A DNA stretch of 64,000 nucleotides from NCBI GenBank assembly GCA_019695185.1, contig JAIBAN010000027.1:1-64000 (forward strand). The letters run 5' to 3'. Positions 8,442-18,342 of this stretch are shown here, piece after piece (position 1 is the stretch's first letter; each line of letters starts with the position of its first letter). Source of the stretch: Blastocatellia bacterium. Lineage in GTDB: Bacteria > Acidobacteriota > Blastocatellia > Chloracidobacteriales > Chloracidobacteriaceae. Under the pieces are notes generated by a model that searched no databases, was not told where the DNA came from, and was given only the letters and a program-made list of their open reading frames with translations. The position numbers and the translations under genes were made by a program.

Positions 8442-9410
8442 TCAATCCGCTGCCACCGGGATAATTCCCATGGCAGTTTGCAGTGAACCCAAAATCTGTT
8501 GTTCAGCAATTTCCAGCTTTCCTTTGACCGAACAACCCGAAGCATTTTTATGACCGCCACCGCCGAATTTTTCAGCTATTTTGGCAACGTTGACGGTTCC
8601 TTTTGACCGAAGGCTGATGCGAAAATGTTCCGGCTGCATTTCCTTGAAAAAGGCCACCACTTCGACCTCACCTACCGACAACGGATAATTCACAATGCCA
8701 TCCAGGTCATCCTCGGTGGCTCCGATTTGGCCCATCAGGTTGTGCGGCATGACAACCCAGGCAATCCGCCCGGTTTCGTCCCGTTCCAGACTGGCCAACA
8801 CTTTGCCTAATAACTTTATTTTGCTGTAGGGATTTGAATAAAAGAGGGAATGTGAAATATGGGCCGGGCGGGCCCCGCGCTTGACCAGCTCCGAGGCGAT
8901 TTTGAAGGTGCGCTCAGTTGTGTTTGAGAAATGAAACGAACCCGTATCAGTCAACAGTGCCGTATACACACATTCTGCAATTTCCTGATTAACCGTCACT
9001 CCCAAGGCTTTGCAGAGGTTGTAAATCATTTCGCCCACGGCGGCTGCCGTCGAATCAATCCAATTGATGTTTCCAAAAAGAGCGGTGGTGCTGTGGTGGT
9101 CAATATTGACGACAAACTGTTTTTCCAGACCGCCAATTGCCGGGCGGTTCATGTCGCTGCACTCAATCACAAAGATGGCGTCAAAGGGTTCCTCCACCTC
9201 GGCCATGCGTTGCACTTCCTGCGCACCTGGTAAATCCCGATAGGAGTAGGGGACGTTATCCTTAAAGGCGACCACAACCTCTTTCCCTAACGATTGCAAT
9301 GTCCAAAAGAGCGCCAGCGACGATCCCATACTATCGCCGTCCGGTCGTACATGGGAGGTAATCAAAAAGCGTTGTTTCGACTCAATAAGTTCAACCACTT
9401 GACTGAGCAT
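8442..9410 (-). CDS. nrnA: DHH/DHHA1 phosphoesterase, NrnA-type oligoribonuclease
   Basis: The 322-residue protein has the DHH-family motifs. They are VRPDGDSMGSSLAL near the N-terminus, a conserved Asp in FVIECSD, the NIDHHSTT motif, and the DHHA1 substrate loop GGGGHKNASGC at about residue 285. NrnA proteins degrade nano-RNA and dephosphorylate 3'-phosphoadenosine 5'-phosphate. An AAGGGGAA Shine-Dalgarno lies 6 nt before the ATG. Position downstream of rbfA is typical, as nrnA often follows infB-rbfA. The 124-nt gap to rbfA shows nothing notable. Confidence 0.92.
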   Translation of the reverse strand: MLSQVVELIESKQRFLITSHVRPDGDSMGSSLALFWTLQSLGKEVVVAFKDNVPYSYRDLPGAQEVQRMAEVEEPFDAIFVIECSDMNRPAIGGLEKQFVVNIDHHSTTALFGNINWIDSTAAAVGEMIYNLCKALGVTVNQEIAECVYTALLTDTGSFHFSNTTERTFKIASELVKRGARPAHISHSLFYSNPYSKIKLLGKVLASLERDETGRIAWVVMPHNLMGQIGATEDDLDGIVNYPLSVGEVEVVAFFKEMQPEHFRISLRSKGTVNVAKIAEKFGGGGHKNASGCSVKGKLEIAEQQILGSLQTAMGIIPVAAD

Positions 9411-9534
9411 AGTTATTTCCCCTTTTCAGCAAGGTGAAGCCCAGGACGACAAGCTACCAGACCAAGGCTCCAAAGTTCTTCTGACTTTCTGCAGAAACCT
9501 GGCGGTTGCCGAACCCCTCCCCTGACCTTTCCCA

Positions 9535-9966
9535 TTAGATGGTCTGAGGTGGTTCATCAGTGCCCGGTTCAGCCCCTTCACTGGTGGTAACTCCTTCCTC
9601 TTTCAATAATTGCTCAATCCGCAAGGCGGCGGCGAGCGTCGCATCGAAAACAAAATGCAACTGGGGGGCTTTGCGTAAATTCAATCTCAAAAGGAGCTGG
9701 CGTCGAATAAATGAGGCGGCATGATTGAGTGCGGCCACCGTGTCCTCGATTTCAGACTCGGTTCCATCAATCAACACATACACTTTGGCATGGTCGGAGG
9801 TTAGCTTGACGGCGCTCACTTCACAGGAGGTGTGAATCCGTTCATCGTCCAATTCAAAATTGACGACTTCATTCAATTCTTCGCGGATGGCCTCAACCAA
9901 TCGTTCCTGCCGATGGGAGCCGGCGGGACGAGGGGCTCCCCCGCGCTGTGATCCAATACGAGACAT
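9535..9966 (-). CDS. rbfA: Ribosome-binding factor A
   Basis: The 143-residue protein has the KH-like RbfA fold. Conserved parts include VEAIREELNEVVNFELDDERI, VSAVKLTSDHAKVYV, and LRLNLRKAPQLHFVFD near the end. RbfA assists maturation of the 30S subunit and 16S rRNA 5'-end processing. It has a Gly/Arg-rich N-terminal tail and an acidic C-terminal tail. It is downstream of infB in the usual order but separated from it by a 162-nt heptad-array gap instead of the common tight spacing. Confidence 0.95.
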   Translation of the reverse strand: MSRIGSQRGGAPRPAGSHRQERLVEAIREELNEVVNFELDDERIHTSCEVSAVKLTSDHAKVYVLIDGTESEIEDTVAALNHAASFIRRQLLLRLNLRKAPQLHFVFDATLAAALRIEQLLKEEGVTTSEGAEPGTDEPPQTI

Positions 9967-9973
9967 ATTTCTT

Positions 9974-10128
9974 TAATTGAAAATTGAGAATTGAGAATTG
10001 AGAATTGAAGAAATTGGGCTTGAATTCGTTGAGGGTTGAAAATAATTCCACCTGCTGGCTTGGAACGACTTCACCCATTCAGTCTGAATCGCACAAGTTC
10101 TCAATTCTCAATTCTCAATTCTCAATTG
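9974..10128. repeat. Paired inverted heptad arrays, GAATTGA family
   Basis: The left arm (9974-10009) and right arm (10097-10128) each hold about four GAATTGA or TCAATTC units, in perfect inverted orientation around about 87 nt of unique sequence. This one lies inside the infB-rbfA operon. The infB stop TAA is followed directly by the array. Confidence 0.93.
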
Positions 10129-13056
10129 TTAGAGTTCAGTGGGCAGGACTTTTTCGTTGGTAAAGACTTCAAACACATCCCCTGCCTTGACATCATTAAA
10201 GCGGTCAATACCAATCCCGCACTCAAATCCGGTTTTCACTTCCGAAACATCTTCTTTGAACCGGCGCAACGAGCCTAAATGGCCTTCATAGATGACTTTG
10301 CTGTCGCGGAGCACGCGCACCTGACACGTCCGTTTGATAATTCCATCCGAGACGATACAGCCAGCAATATTGCCCACCTTGGGAATCCGGATCACCTGCC
10401 GAACTTCGGCACGGCCCAGATAGACTTCCTTGGTCGTCGGATCGAGCAAACCAATCATGGCTTTGCGCATTTCCTCTTCGACCTTGTAAATGATGGTGTG
10501 CAACCGGATATCCACTTTTTCCTGTTTGGCCAAGTCGGCCACACGGGGAGCTGGTCTGACGTTAAAACCAATGATGACGCTGGTATGCGCCATGTCATTG
10601 GAGGCCGAAGCCAGCAACACGTCCGATTCGGTGATGGCCCCAACGTCGGATCGGATGACCCGGACTTTGACTTTCTCGGTGGAAAGTTTTTCCAGCGTAT
10701 CGCGCAACACTTCCACCGAACCTTGCACGTCGGCTTTCAGAATGACCAGCAATTCCTTGAGTTTGCCAGCCTTCATCTGCTCGAACACTTCTTCCAAACC
10801 ACGGGCTGAACTGCTTTGCAGGAGCGCCATGCGATGTTTTGATTGACGCCACACTGCAATTTCCTGGGCCTTGGCTGCATCCTTGACCACCTGAAAGAGG
10901 TCGCCGGCTTTTGGAACTCCTTGCAAACCAAGCACTTCAACCGGAACTGCCGGTCCGGCCTCGGTGACAATCCGGCCCCGGTCATCAAACAGGGCGCGAA
11001 CGCGTCCAAAATTGAGTCCGGCGATCATGGTTTCTCCGATTCGAAGGGTGCCATGTTGTACGAGCACGCTGGCTACCGGCCCCCGGCCTTTATCCAGCCG
11101 GGCTTCCAAAACCACCCCGGAAGCCAACCGTTTGGGACTTGCTTTCAAATCCAGGATGTCAGAGGTGAGCAGCACCATTTCCAGCAAACTGTCGAGGTTG
11201 ATGCGTTTCTTGGCCGAGATTTCGACCATGACGGTTTCACCACCCCAACCGTCCCACAGGAGTCCATGTTCGGACAGAGCGTTTTTCACCCGATCCACAT
11301 TGGCGTCAGGCTTGTCAATCTTATTGATAGCCACCACCATCGGCACCCCGGCAGCCCGGGCATGGTCAATGGCTTCAACCGTCTGAGGCATCACCCCGTC
11401 ATCCGCCGCCACCACGATGATGGCCACGTCGGCACCTTTGGCACCACGGGCGCGCATGAGGGTAAAAGCTTCGTGGCCGGGAGTGTCCAGAAAGACAATC
11501 CGGCGCATCACCGAACGGTCGTCGGGGTCAGGCACCCGAACACTGTAGGCCCCAATATGCTGGGTAATCCCGCCAGCTTCACCAGCCGCCACCTGGGTGT
11601 TCCGGATGGCGTCGAGCAAACTGGTTTTCCCGTGGTCAACGTGTCCCATGACGGTGACCACCGGGGCCCGTGGTTCCTCGTTCCCGCCACTCCCCTGGTC
11701 GTCAAAAAATTCCTGCTCCGTCACCATCTCCTCAAACCCGGCAATGGTGACCTCATACCCGTATTCGCGGCCCACTTCGCGCATCATTTCTTCCGAAATG
11801 GTCTGATTGATGGTCACCATCAATCCTTTGCCAAACAACAGTGCGACCACATCTTTTGGTTTGACATCCAGCTTTTCCGCCAACTCTTTGACAGTGGTTC
11901 CTTCTGTCACTTTCAACGGTTTGAATTCCGTAAAAACCGGACGGGAAGGAATTGAAGAAGTGACTCTGCCCGGACGCAAGTTCAATTCGCGTTCATGATG
12001 TTCCTTCTTCCCCGCAGCAAATTGACCGCCGCCACCGCCTGGACGAGCTCCGGGCCGCCGGCTCTTGTTATGCTTTTGGTCTTTCGGTGGAATATACGTC
12101 GTGCGTTGTGGAACTGCGGCTGGAGCCGTTGATTCGGTCTTTTCCGGAGCTTCGGCAGCCACCCCCGGTGCATTTCCACGCCCAAGCGGAGGAGCCGGTC
12201 GCCGGTCAACCCGCTCAAACCGCTCTGGTCGAGTTTCTTTATTTTCCATGGGAGGCCGGGTTTTACCTGGGAGTGGCGGCGGTGCGGCAATCGGACGCAC
12301 GGTAAAGGTACCACCTCCGCTTGTCTGCGACGGAGCCTGCGGCCGGGGCGGGAGAACCGGTTTGACCGGTTGCGGCGGCGGCTTGGGAATTGTGATTTCC
12401 CGAATTGTGGGTTGTTGGAGCACCGGTTGCGGCGGCGGTTGTGGGAGCGGCGGCGGTTGCGGTGTCGGTGGTGTCTCAATTTGAACTAAACGGGTCATTT
12501 GCTCTTTTTCTTCCGCAACAACAGGCGGAGTCGGTGGCTCAACCGGTTCGCTTTCCTCAACTGGGGGTGGTACCGGAATGATTTGGGTCTGGACCACCGG
12601 CGGTGGCGGTGCCACCAGTGGTGTGATAATCTGAGTCGTCGTCGCCGGAGCCGCAACGGTCATTGCCGGTGGCTCCTCAACCGGTTGCAAAGTCGGGACA
12701 GTTGGAAATCCGACCGGTGTCGGGGTTGTTTCGGCGGACTGTCCGATGGGGGCCTCCACTTTTTTATGAACCTTAATCAACTTGGGGCCAGCCAAGGGCG
12801 GACGCTCAGGAACTAACGGTCCCTTGGCTCCGGACTGCGTTTCCGGCCCGCCATGACTGGTTTTAACCAGCTTGACCGGGTTCTGGGTCCCAGCCCGTTT
12901 CGGAAAGTATTGATTTCGAACCTTTTCTGCGATGTCGTCGGGAACTGAGTTGGAAGCCATCCGAACATCACAGCCGAATCGGCGGACCTCATCCATGACC
13001 TTCTTACTATCGAGTTTGAGTTCTTTTGCAAGATCGTAAATTCTGATCTTTGACAT
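10129..13056 (-). CDS. infB: Translation initiation factor IF-2
   Basis: The 975-residue GTPase places initiator tRNA on the ribosome. An IF2_N module ([20 protein letters not shown]) opens the protein and a second one lies at about residue 385. Between them is a long Pro-rich, low-complexity linker (about 70-370). The G domain shows G1 [10 protein letters not shown]3 DTPGHEAF and G4 NKIDKPDA, followed by domains II, III and IV. GGAG lies 5 nt before the ATG. It is 57 nt downstream of nusA, so co-transcription is likely. Confidence 0.98.
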   Translation of the reverse strand: MSKIRIYDLAKELKLDSKKVMDEVRRFGCDVRMASNSVPDDIAEKVRNQYFPKRAGTQNPVKLVKTSHGGPETQSGAKGPLVPERPPLAGPKLIKVHKKVEAPIGQSAETTPTPVGFPTVPTLQPVEEPPAMTVAAPATTTQIITPLVAPPPPVVQTQIIPVPPPVEESEPVEPPTPPVVAEEKEQMTRLVQIETPPTPQPPPLPQPPPQPVLQQPTIREITIPKPPPQPVKPVLPPRPQAPSQTSGGGTFTVRPIAAPPPLPGKTRPPMENKETRPERFERVDRRPAPPLGRGNAPGVAAEAPEKTESTAPAAVPQRTTYIPPKDQKHNKSRRPGARPGGGGGQFAAGKKEHHERELNLRPGRVTSSIPSRPVFTEFKPLKVTEGTTVKELAEKLDVKPKDVVALLFGKGLMVTINQTISEEMMREVGREYGYEVTIAGFEEMVTEQEFFDDQGSGGNEEPRAPVVTVMGHVDHGKTSLLDAIRNTQVAAGEAGGITQHIGAYSVRVPDPDDRSVMRRIVFLDTPGHEAFTLMRARGAKGADVAIIVVAADDGVMPQTVEAIDHARAAGVPMVVAINKIDKPDANVDRVKNALSEHGLLWDGWGGETVMVEISAKKRINLDSLLEMVLLTSDILDLKASPKRLASGVVLEARLDKGRGPVASVLVQHGTLRIGETMIAGLNFGRVRALFDDRGRIVTEAGPAVPVEVLGLQGVPKAGDLFQVVKDAAKAQEIAVWRQSKHRMALLQSSSARGLEEVFEQMKAGKLKELLVILKADVQGSVEVLRDTLEKLSTEKVKVRVIRSDVGAITESDVLLASASNDMAHTSVIIGFNVRPAPRVADLAKQEKVDIRLHTIIYKVEEEMRKAMIGLLDPTTKEVYLGRAEVRQVIRIPKVGNIAGCIVSDGIIKRTCQVRVLRDSKVIYEGHLGSLRRFKEDVSEVKTGFECGIGIDRFNDVKAGDVFEVFTNEKVLPTEL

Positions 13057-13113
13057 GCACGCTCCGTTTGGATTGGTTGATGAGTCCCGCCCAGCGAAAC
13101 CGGTGACGAAAGG

Positions 13114-14571
13114 TTAGGCTTCGTCTTCCGCTTCGGTTGTTTCCGGACTGTCCGAAACTTCATCAGGTTGTGAAGCAGCCGCTGTGGGTGCTTCGGCGGA
13201 CGCTTCTGTCTCAGATGCGGCAGCCGCTTCTGTTTCCGCCGTCTCCAGGTCTTCATTGGAGGTAGCGGCTTCCTGCCCGACTTGTGTCCGGGCAGCATGG
13301 TCCAGCTTCATTTGCATAATTTGACGAGCCTGCTCAAGCAGGGCCTGGGCCTCGTCAAGGCTGACGTCCAGCGTGTGTGAAACATCATCCACGGTTTGTT
13401 GCGCCAGTAACTCCACTGTATCGATTCCCGCATCCGACAACTGTTTGGTATAGGCCGGGTTGATGTCTCCGACCGCCACCAGTGGAACGGATGGCGCAGA
13501 CAGCAAGGCTTCCATCTGGCTTGCCACCTGACGTTTCATCTCGCCTTCGCTGCGAATGTCGATGTGCCACCCCACCAGACGGGCGGCAAGGCGGACATTC
13601 TGGCCGCGTTTTCCAATCGCAAGACTTAATTGAGAGTCTTCGACCACCACTTCCAGTTGCTGGCGTTGAAAGTCTGTGATTTGGACCTTGCTCACCTTTG
13701 CCGGGGAAAGGGCGTTGGCGGCAAACACGACCGGATCTTCGGACCAGGGAATAATGTCAATTTTTTCTCCGCGCAACTCACGAATGACAGCTTGGACCCG
13801 TGACCCTTTCATCCCAACGCAGGCCCCAACCGGATCCACATCCGGGTCGTTGGAAACCACCGCCACCTTGGCCCGGTCACCCGGTTCCCGGACAGCAGCC
13901 TTGACAATCACGGTGCCATCATAAATTTCCGGGACTTCGGTTTCAAACAACCGCTTCAGGAGTTCGGGGCTCGTGCGCGAAACCTCCACCTGGGGACCTT
14001 TGGCTTCTTTATTGACACTGTTGATGACCACCCGGATGCGGTCACCCTGATTGAAGCTTTCAACTGGGGACTGTTGCGAACGGGGCAGCAACGATTCAAT
14101 TTTCCCCAGGTCCACAATCATGTTGCCGCGTTCAAACCGCTTGACAAAACCGTTAATCATTTCGCCGACGCGCTCAATGTATTCGTTGTATACATTATTA
14201 CGCTCGGCTTCGCGGACCTTTTGAAAGATAATCTGTTTGGCAGTTTGCGCAGCAATGCGGCCCATTTCCTCCATCGGACGAGGAAATTGCAAAATATCGC
14301 CGACTTCCACTTCGTCACCAAAAAATTCCCGCGCTTCTTCAAAGGAAATCTGGGTATCCGGGTTGGTTACCTCCTCGGTAACTTCCTTGCGAGCATACAA
14401 TTCCAGCTCCTCGGACTCTTCGTTATAAACTGCATGCAGGTCTTCTTTGGTCTTGAAGTGCTTGCGTGCAGCCGTGGTCACGGCGTCCATCATTGCATTG
14501 ATGACGATTTGCGAATCAATATTTTTTTCGCGGCACAACAAATCAATTGTTTCCGCCAACAAACTGGCCAT
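13114..14571 (-). CDS. nusA: Transcription termination/antitermination factor NusA
   Basis: The 485-residue protein has the NusA N-terminal RNA-polymerase-binding domain (about 1-125), an S1 domain (about 135-200, GFVKRFERGNMIVDLGKIES) and two KH domains (about 200-345, with GACVGMKGSRVQAVIRELRGE and LAIGKRGQNVRLAARL). A helical repeat follows, then an acidic Ala/Glu-rich tail. GGGAG lies 5 nt before the ATG. The ylxR and ylxQ genes that often lie between nusA and infB are absent. Confidence 0.97.
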   Translation of the reverse strand: MASLLAETIDLLCREKNIDSQIVINAMMDAVTTAARKHFKTKEDLHAVYNEESEELELYARKEVTEEVTNPDTQISFEEAREFFGDEVEVGDILQFPRPMEEMGRIAAQTAKQIIFQKVREAERNNVYNEYIERVGEMINGFVKRFERGNMIVDLGKIESLLPRSQQSPVESFNQGDRIRVVINSVNKEAKGPQVEVSRTSPELLKRLFETEVPEIYDGTVIVKAAVREPGDRAKVAVVSNDPDVDPVGACVGMKGSRVQAVIRELRGEKIDIIPWSEDPVVFAANALSPAKVSKVQITDFQRQQLEVVVEDSQLSLAIGKRGQNVRLAARLVGWHIDIRSEGEMKRQVASQMEALLSAPSVPLVAVGDINPAYTKQLSDAGIDTVELLAQQTVDDVSHTLDVSLDEAQALLEQARQIMQMKLDHAARTQVGQEAATSNEDLETAETEAAAASETEASAEAPTAAASQPDEVSDSPETTEAEDEA

Positions 14572-14586
14572 AGCTTCTCCCTCATG

Positions 14587-14675
14587 GTGAGGACTGCGGA
14601 CTGCGGACTGCGAATGAAAACGAGCTTTCAGGTTTCTTCCAGGATAACAAATTGTTTGCTCAGTCTTCAGTCCTT
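14587..14675. repeat. Paired inverted heptad arrays, GGACTGC/GGACTGA family
   Basis: The left arm (14587-14612) has three GGACTGC units. The right arm (14659-14675) has CAGTCTTCAGTCC. The rimP stop codon TGA lies within the right arm (codons GAC TGA). The spacer is only about 45 nt. Confidence 0.85.
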
Positions 14676-15212
14676 GTCTTGTTCTTTTGCTTTTTCTTGC
14701 GCAACCCGAAACAGGTCTTTCAACTCCACTTCGAGGCTGGCTTTTTCAATCCAGGAAAACGGAATTTCAAGCTCTGTAGGGCCTTCCTTGCGGGTGCCTT
14801 TGATGGTCACAACCACCAGGGGTTCAGCCGGATCACCCGAGGCTTCAATCGTTTCCCGGACAGCCGCCAAGGTGCCGCGAAAATTGCGCTGGCTCTCGAT
14901 GGCGACTCTCGTTTTGAGTTTGACTTTGTGTCCGAGAAAACGGTGATAGTCGCGCAGGCGATACAGGCCGCGTTCAACCCCAGGCGAAGAAACTTCCAAT
15001 GTGTATGCGAAAGGAATCAAATCCGCCTGATCCAAATGAACGCTCAGTTGCTGACTGAGAAAGGAACAACCGTCAAGCGTGACCCCTTTCGGATGGTCCA
15101 CCAGGACACGCAGCACTTTTTGCTTGTCGCTGGTACCCAGTTCGCAATGAACCAATTCGTACCCTTCAGAGGTGATGATTTTTTCGATAAGTGCAATGAC
15201 TTGATCGTTCAC
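14667..15212 (-). CDS. rimP: Ribosome maturation factor RimP
   Basis: RimP helps assemble the 30S subunit. A GTG start (NDQVIALIEKI) gives 181 residues, normal for RimP. The only upstream in-frame ATG, at 15368, lies within the predicted promoter -35 region and would add 52 atypical residues. Conserved segments include EGYELVHCELGTSDKQKVLRV, the FLSQQLSVHLD region and YTLEVSSPGVERGLYRLRDY. The C-terminus is Lys/Glu-rich. It is the first gene of rimP-nusA-infB-rbfA. The Shine-Dalgarno is weak (GGAG 14 nt upstream), so the exact start is less certain. Confidence 0.93.
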   Translation of the reverse strand: MNDQVIALIEKIITSEGYELVHCELGTSDKQKVLRVLVDHPKGVTLDGCSFLSQQLSVHLDQADLIPFAYTLEVSSPGVERGLYRLRDYHRFLGHKVKLKTRVAIESQRNFRGTLAAVRETIEASGDPAEPLVVVTIKGTRKEGPTELEIPFSWIEKASLEVELKDLFRVAQEKAKEQDKD

Positions 15213-15299
15213 GTTTGCCGCTGTCGCTCCGGCTGACGCGCACGATTTGTGGGGGTGCGCGTGGGCCTGCTCTCCAAAAACTTGTGACCTAATGAAATC

Positions 15300-15324
15300 A
15301 AGGTGGGCTGTTTCGGCCCACCTT
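15300..15324 (-). other. Perfect stem-loop in the rimP leader
   Basis: A perfect 9-bp inverted repeat (AAGGTGGGC and GCCCACCTT) with a 7-nt loop would form at the very 5' end of the rimP transcript, about 9 nt after the predicted start point. It lacks a following U-tract, so it is not a standard terminator. It could stabilise the mRNA or act as a regulatory leader. Confidence 0.6.
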
Positions 15325-15339
15325 CCGAACAAGCCGCGA

Positions 15340-15368
15340 AGTATATATGTGGATTTCCATAAGAGCAA
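15340..15368 (-). promoter_or_regulatory. Predicted sigma70-type promoter for rimP-nusA-infB-rbfA
   Basis: On the minus strand, TTGCTC (-35, 15363-15368) and TATACT (-10, 15340-15345) are separated by exactly 17 nt. The transcript would begin near 15333, leaving a leader of about 120 nt that contains the stem-loop at 15300-15324 before the GTG of rimP. Confidence 0.6.
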
Positions 15369-15440
15369 GAGGAATTGTCGCTTGGGGTACAGCCTCGGCA
15401 GCTCTTCTTTCTTTTTCAGCCCAAGAGCTGGGCTCCAGGC

Positions 15441-18104
15441 CTAGACGATTTTGGCATGCAGGGCTTTCAGCGCCCGCAGTGCCTCGTCCGGAGCCAGATG
15501 GTCCACATCCAGGGCCCGCAACTCATCAATCACGCTGTCATTGGCTTTGTCGAACAGCGTCGGCTGGCCTTTTTTCCATTCCTTGCGCGAAGGCAGATGG
15601 CGCGCCAGCTTGGGTTTGCCCAGCACGTCCAGTTCGTTGGCTTCGAGATTTTCCAGAATTTCGCGGGCCCGTTGCAACACCGTCTGGGGTAATCCCGCCA
15701 GCTTGGCCACATCAATCCCATAGGATTTGCTGGCACTGCCGGCAATTACCTTGTGCAGAAACACCAGATGCCCATCGGTCGCCGAAACCGCCAATTGCAC
15801 ATTGCGCACGCCAGGAAGAATGCGCTCCAGTTCGGTCATTTCATGATAATGGGTGGCAAAGAGGGTTTTGGCTGCGTGCTGCGGGTGATTGTGAAGGTAT
15901 TCCGCCATCGCCCAGGCAATGGACAACCCGTCAAACGTGGCAGTTCCGCGCCCGATTTCATCAAGCACAATCAGACTGCGCGGTGTGGCCGTGTTGAGAA
16001 TGTTGGCGGCTTCGGTCATTTCCACCATAAAGGTCGAGCGCCCACGAGCCAGATTGTCCGAAGCCCCCACCCGGGTAAACACCCGGTCCAGGAGCGGCAA
16101 CCTTGCTTCTTTGGCCGGAACGAAACAGCCGCTTTGCGCGAGCACCACAATCAGGGCTGTTTGCCGCAAATACACGCTTTTCCCGCCCATATTCGGGCCC
16201 GTGATGATGACCAGCCGCTCGGTGGTATTGTTCAGGCTGACATCATTCGGCACAAACCTCGTCGTGTAGGTTTCCACCACCGGGTGCCGCCCTTGGACAA
16301 TCACCAGTTCGTCGCCTTCGTGCAGGTGCGGGCGGACATAATTGCGCGCGGCGGCCAGTTCGGCGAAGGCAGCCAGTACGTCAAGCGTGGCCAAAATCCG
16401 GGCGACGGTTTGAATCCGCCCGGTTTCAGCGGCAATCCGCCGCCGCAGGTCCAAAAAGAGCGCGGTTTCCAGTTCCAGAATCCGCTCTTCGGCACTCAGG
16501 ATTTTTTCCTCATAGGCTTTCAGTTCCGGCGTAATGAACCGCTCTCCGGTGGCCACGGTCTGTTTGCGTTGGTAATCGTCCGGCACGTTTTTGAGGTTGG
16601 CTTTGGTGACTTCGATAAAATAGCCAAATACGTTATTGGAACGGACCTTGAGCGATTGAATGCCGGTGCGTTCGCGTTCGCGGCGTTCAACCTCGGCAAT
16701 ATAACCTTGGGCGTTGCTCCGCAGCAGGCGTAATTCATCCAATTCCTCATTGAAGCCTGCCCGAATGACGCTCCCCTCCTCGATTTTGACCGGCGGGTTT
16801 TCCATTAAAGCGTCGCTAATCCAGGTGCGCACGTCGGTCAGTTCGTCCAGATTGTCAAACAGAACCTGCAATAACGAACTGTTCATCGGCGCGAGGGCGG
16901 TTTTGATGCCCGGTACGGGTTCCAGGCTGGCCCTGAGTGCCGTTACATCACGCGGCGTGGCTGTTCCGAGTGAAACCCGCCCGAGCAACCGCTCCACGTC
17001 GTACACCTGTTTGAGCGCCTGCCGCAGTTTGTCGCGGACCACGGTTCCAGCCCGAAGTTCGCCCACGGCATCCAGCCGGGCATTGAGTTCCCCCAAACGG
17101 AGCGAAGGCCGCAGCAACCAGGTTTTGAGCAACCGGGCACCCATGCCGGTTTCGGTCATATCAATCGTGCCGAGCACCGTTTCCCGGCGTCCGCCCTGAA
17201 TGGCTTCGACCAATTCCAGGTTGCGTACGGTGGCGGCATCAAGTTGCATGTATTCACCTGGCTCAAAATAGGAAATTTCCGTGATGTGCCGGGCTTCGCA
17301 CATCTGGGTTTCGCGCACGTAGCGCACCACTCCGGCGGCAGCACAAATGGACCAGGTTTTGTTTTTCAGGCCAAATCCTTCCAGCGTATTGGTCCCGAAA
17401 TGGTTTTGCAGAAACGATTCGCTGGTTTCCACCGCAAAATTCCAATCATCCACCGGCGTCAGCGCAGCCGCCAACCGGGGGCGGCTGTCATCAGCTTCTT
17501 CGTCAACCGCTTCATTTTTCTGAACCGGCGTCAGAAATGGAGCCAGCAGTTTTTCCAACGAACGTGGACAGACAATTTCACGAGGGTCAAACCGTTCAAT
17601 CTGGCCAAGGGTTTCCGGAAGGGCTTCCGGACCCGAAAATTCAGTTACCTGAAACTCGCCGGTCGAAAGGTCCAGAAAAGCCACGGCCATGTGCTCTCCG
17701 GCTCCGGTGATGCCAGCCAGATAGCGCGTATCCGCACCCTCCAGAAATTGCTCGTCCACGGCGGTTCCCGGCGTAATAACCCGGATGACTTTTCGTTCCA
17801 CCAGTTTGGTGGTGGCTTTGGCATCCTCCACTTGGTCACAAATTGCCACCCGGTACCCTTTTTTAATCAGTTTGGCCACGTAGAATTTGGCGGAGTGATG
17901 TGGCACACCGCACATCGGAACCGGATTTCCGCTTTCCTTGTGACGGGCGGTGAGGGTGATTTGCAGTTCGCGGGCGGCCAGTTCGGCATCCTCGTAAAAC
18001 ATTTCGTAAAAATCGCCCAGCCGAAAAAACAGCAAGGTACCCGGATGGTTTTTCTTGATTTCGTGGTATTGCCGCAACATCGGCGTATTGTGAGGGATGG
18101 TCAT
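15441..18104 (-). CDS. mutS: DNA mismatch repair protein MutS
   Basis: The 887-residue protein recognises mismatches and is an ATPase. The mismatch-reading Phe-x-Glu is in GDFYEMFYEDAELAAREL near residue 30. Walker A is GPNMGGKSVYLRQTAL, Walker B is DEIGRGTATFDGLSIAWA, and the helix-turn-helix dimer region follows. The start at MTIPHNTPML is chosen because the in-frame extension to 18305 translates the GACAGGT array and is not MutS-like. Transcription reaches rimP, but a separate rimP promoter is predicted in between. MutL is not in the window. Confidence 0.97.
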   Translation of the reverse strand: MTIPHNTPMLRQYHEIKKNHPGTLLFFRLGDFYEMFYEDAELAARELQITLTARHKESGNPVPMCGVPHHSAKFYVAKLIKKGYRVAICDQVEDAKATTKLVERKVIRVITPGTAVDEQFLEGADTRYLAGITGAGEHMAVAFLDLSTGEFQVTEFSGPEALPETLGQIERFDPREIVCPRSLEKLLAPFLTPVQKNEAVDEEADDSRPRLAAALTPVDDWNFAVETSESFLQNHFGTNTLEGFGLKNKTWSICAAAGVVRYVRETQMCEARHITEISYFEPGEYMQLDAATVRNLELVEAIQGGRRETVLGTIDMTETGMGARLLKTWLLRPSLRLGELNARLDAVGELRAGTVVRDKLRQALKQVYDVERLLGRVSLGTATPRDVTALRASLEPVPGIKTALAPMNSSLLQVLFDNLDELTDVRTWISDALMENPPVKIEEGSVIRAGFNEELDELRLLRSNAQGYIAEVERRERERTGIQSLKVRSNNVFGYFIEVTKANLKNVPDDYQRKQTVATGERFITPELKAYEEKILSAEERILELETALFLDLRRRIAAETGRIQTVARILATLDVLAAFAELAAARNYVRPHLHEGDELVIVQGRHPVVETYTTRFVPNDVSLNNTTERLVIITGPNMGGKSVYLRQTALIVVLAQSGCFVPAKEARLPLLDRVFTRVGASDNLARGRSTFMVEMTEAANILNTATPRSLIVLDEIGRGTATFDGLSIAWAMAEYLHNHPQHAAKTLFATHYHEMTELERILPGVRNVQLAVSATDGHLVFLHKVIAGSASKSYGIDVAKLAGLPQTVLQRAREILENLEANELDVLGKPKLARHLPSRKEWKKGQPTLFDKANDSVIDELRALDVDHLAPDEALRALKALHAKIV

Positions 18105-18228
18105 AGCAAACGAGTCTTGAGCCTGGATTTTGATTTCAGAGGTCCCTGGAGAGATAAACCTGAGTGTTGGAAAGGGCCGTTTCTGGCACAGTTCAGGATT
18201 ATTTTCAAACGGTTTTGGACAACCAGGA

Positions 18229-18330
18229 AGGGTGACAAGTCTCAAGCGACAGGTGACAGGAAAGAAAAAACCCCGTGCGGGTCCCCTGTTTTTTGACCTT
18301 GTCACCTGTCACCTGCCACCTGTCACTCCA
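18229..18330. repeat. Paired inverted short-unit arrays, GACAGGT family
   Basis: The left arm (18229-18262) has GACAAGT, GACAGGT and GACAGG units. The right arm (18296-18330) has TCACCTGTCACCTGCCACC-type units. The 30-nt centre is terminator-like (see 18265-18294). Confidence 0.85.
18265..18294. terminator. Terminator-like core inside the GACAGGT foldback
   Basis: Between the two arms a run AAAAAAC (18265-18271) faces GTTTTTT (18288-18294) around a GC-rich CCCGTGCGGG core. On either strand this gives a GC hairpin followed by a T-tract. The inner stem is short with a tight loop, so the call is weak. The location after the stop of 18343-19278 fits a terminator. Confidence 0.35.
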
Positions 18331-18342
18331 TCAATCATTGTT

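Noticed and set aside
10843-11955. Long plus-strand open frame of about 370 codons opposite infB
   Set aside because: It is the antisense shadow of a clear IF-2 gene. Its composition (His/Gly/Pro-rich) is unnatural and it has no ribosome-binding site.
17244-18296. Plus-strand open frame of about 350 codons opposite mutS
   Set aside because: Antisense shadow of mutS. The frame arises from codon bias and includes the translated repeat array.
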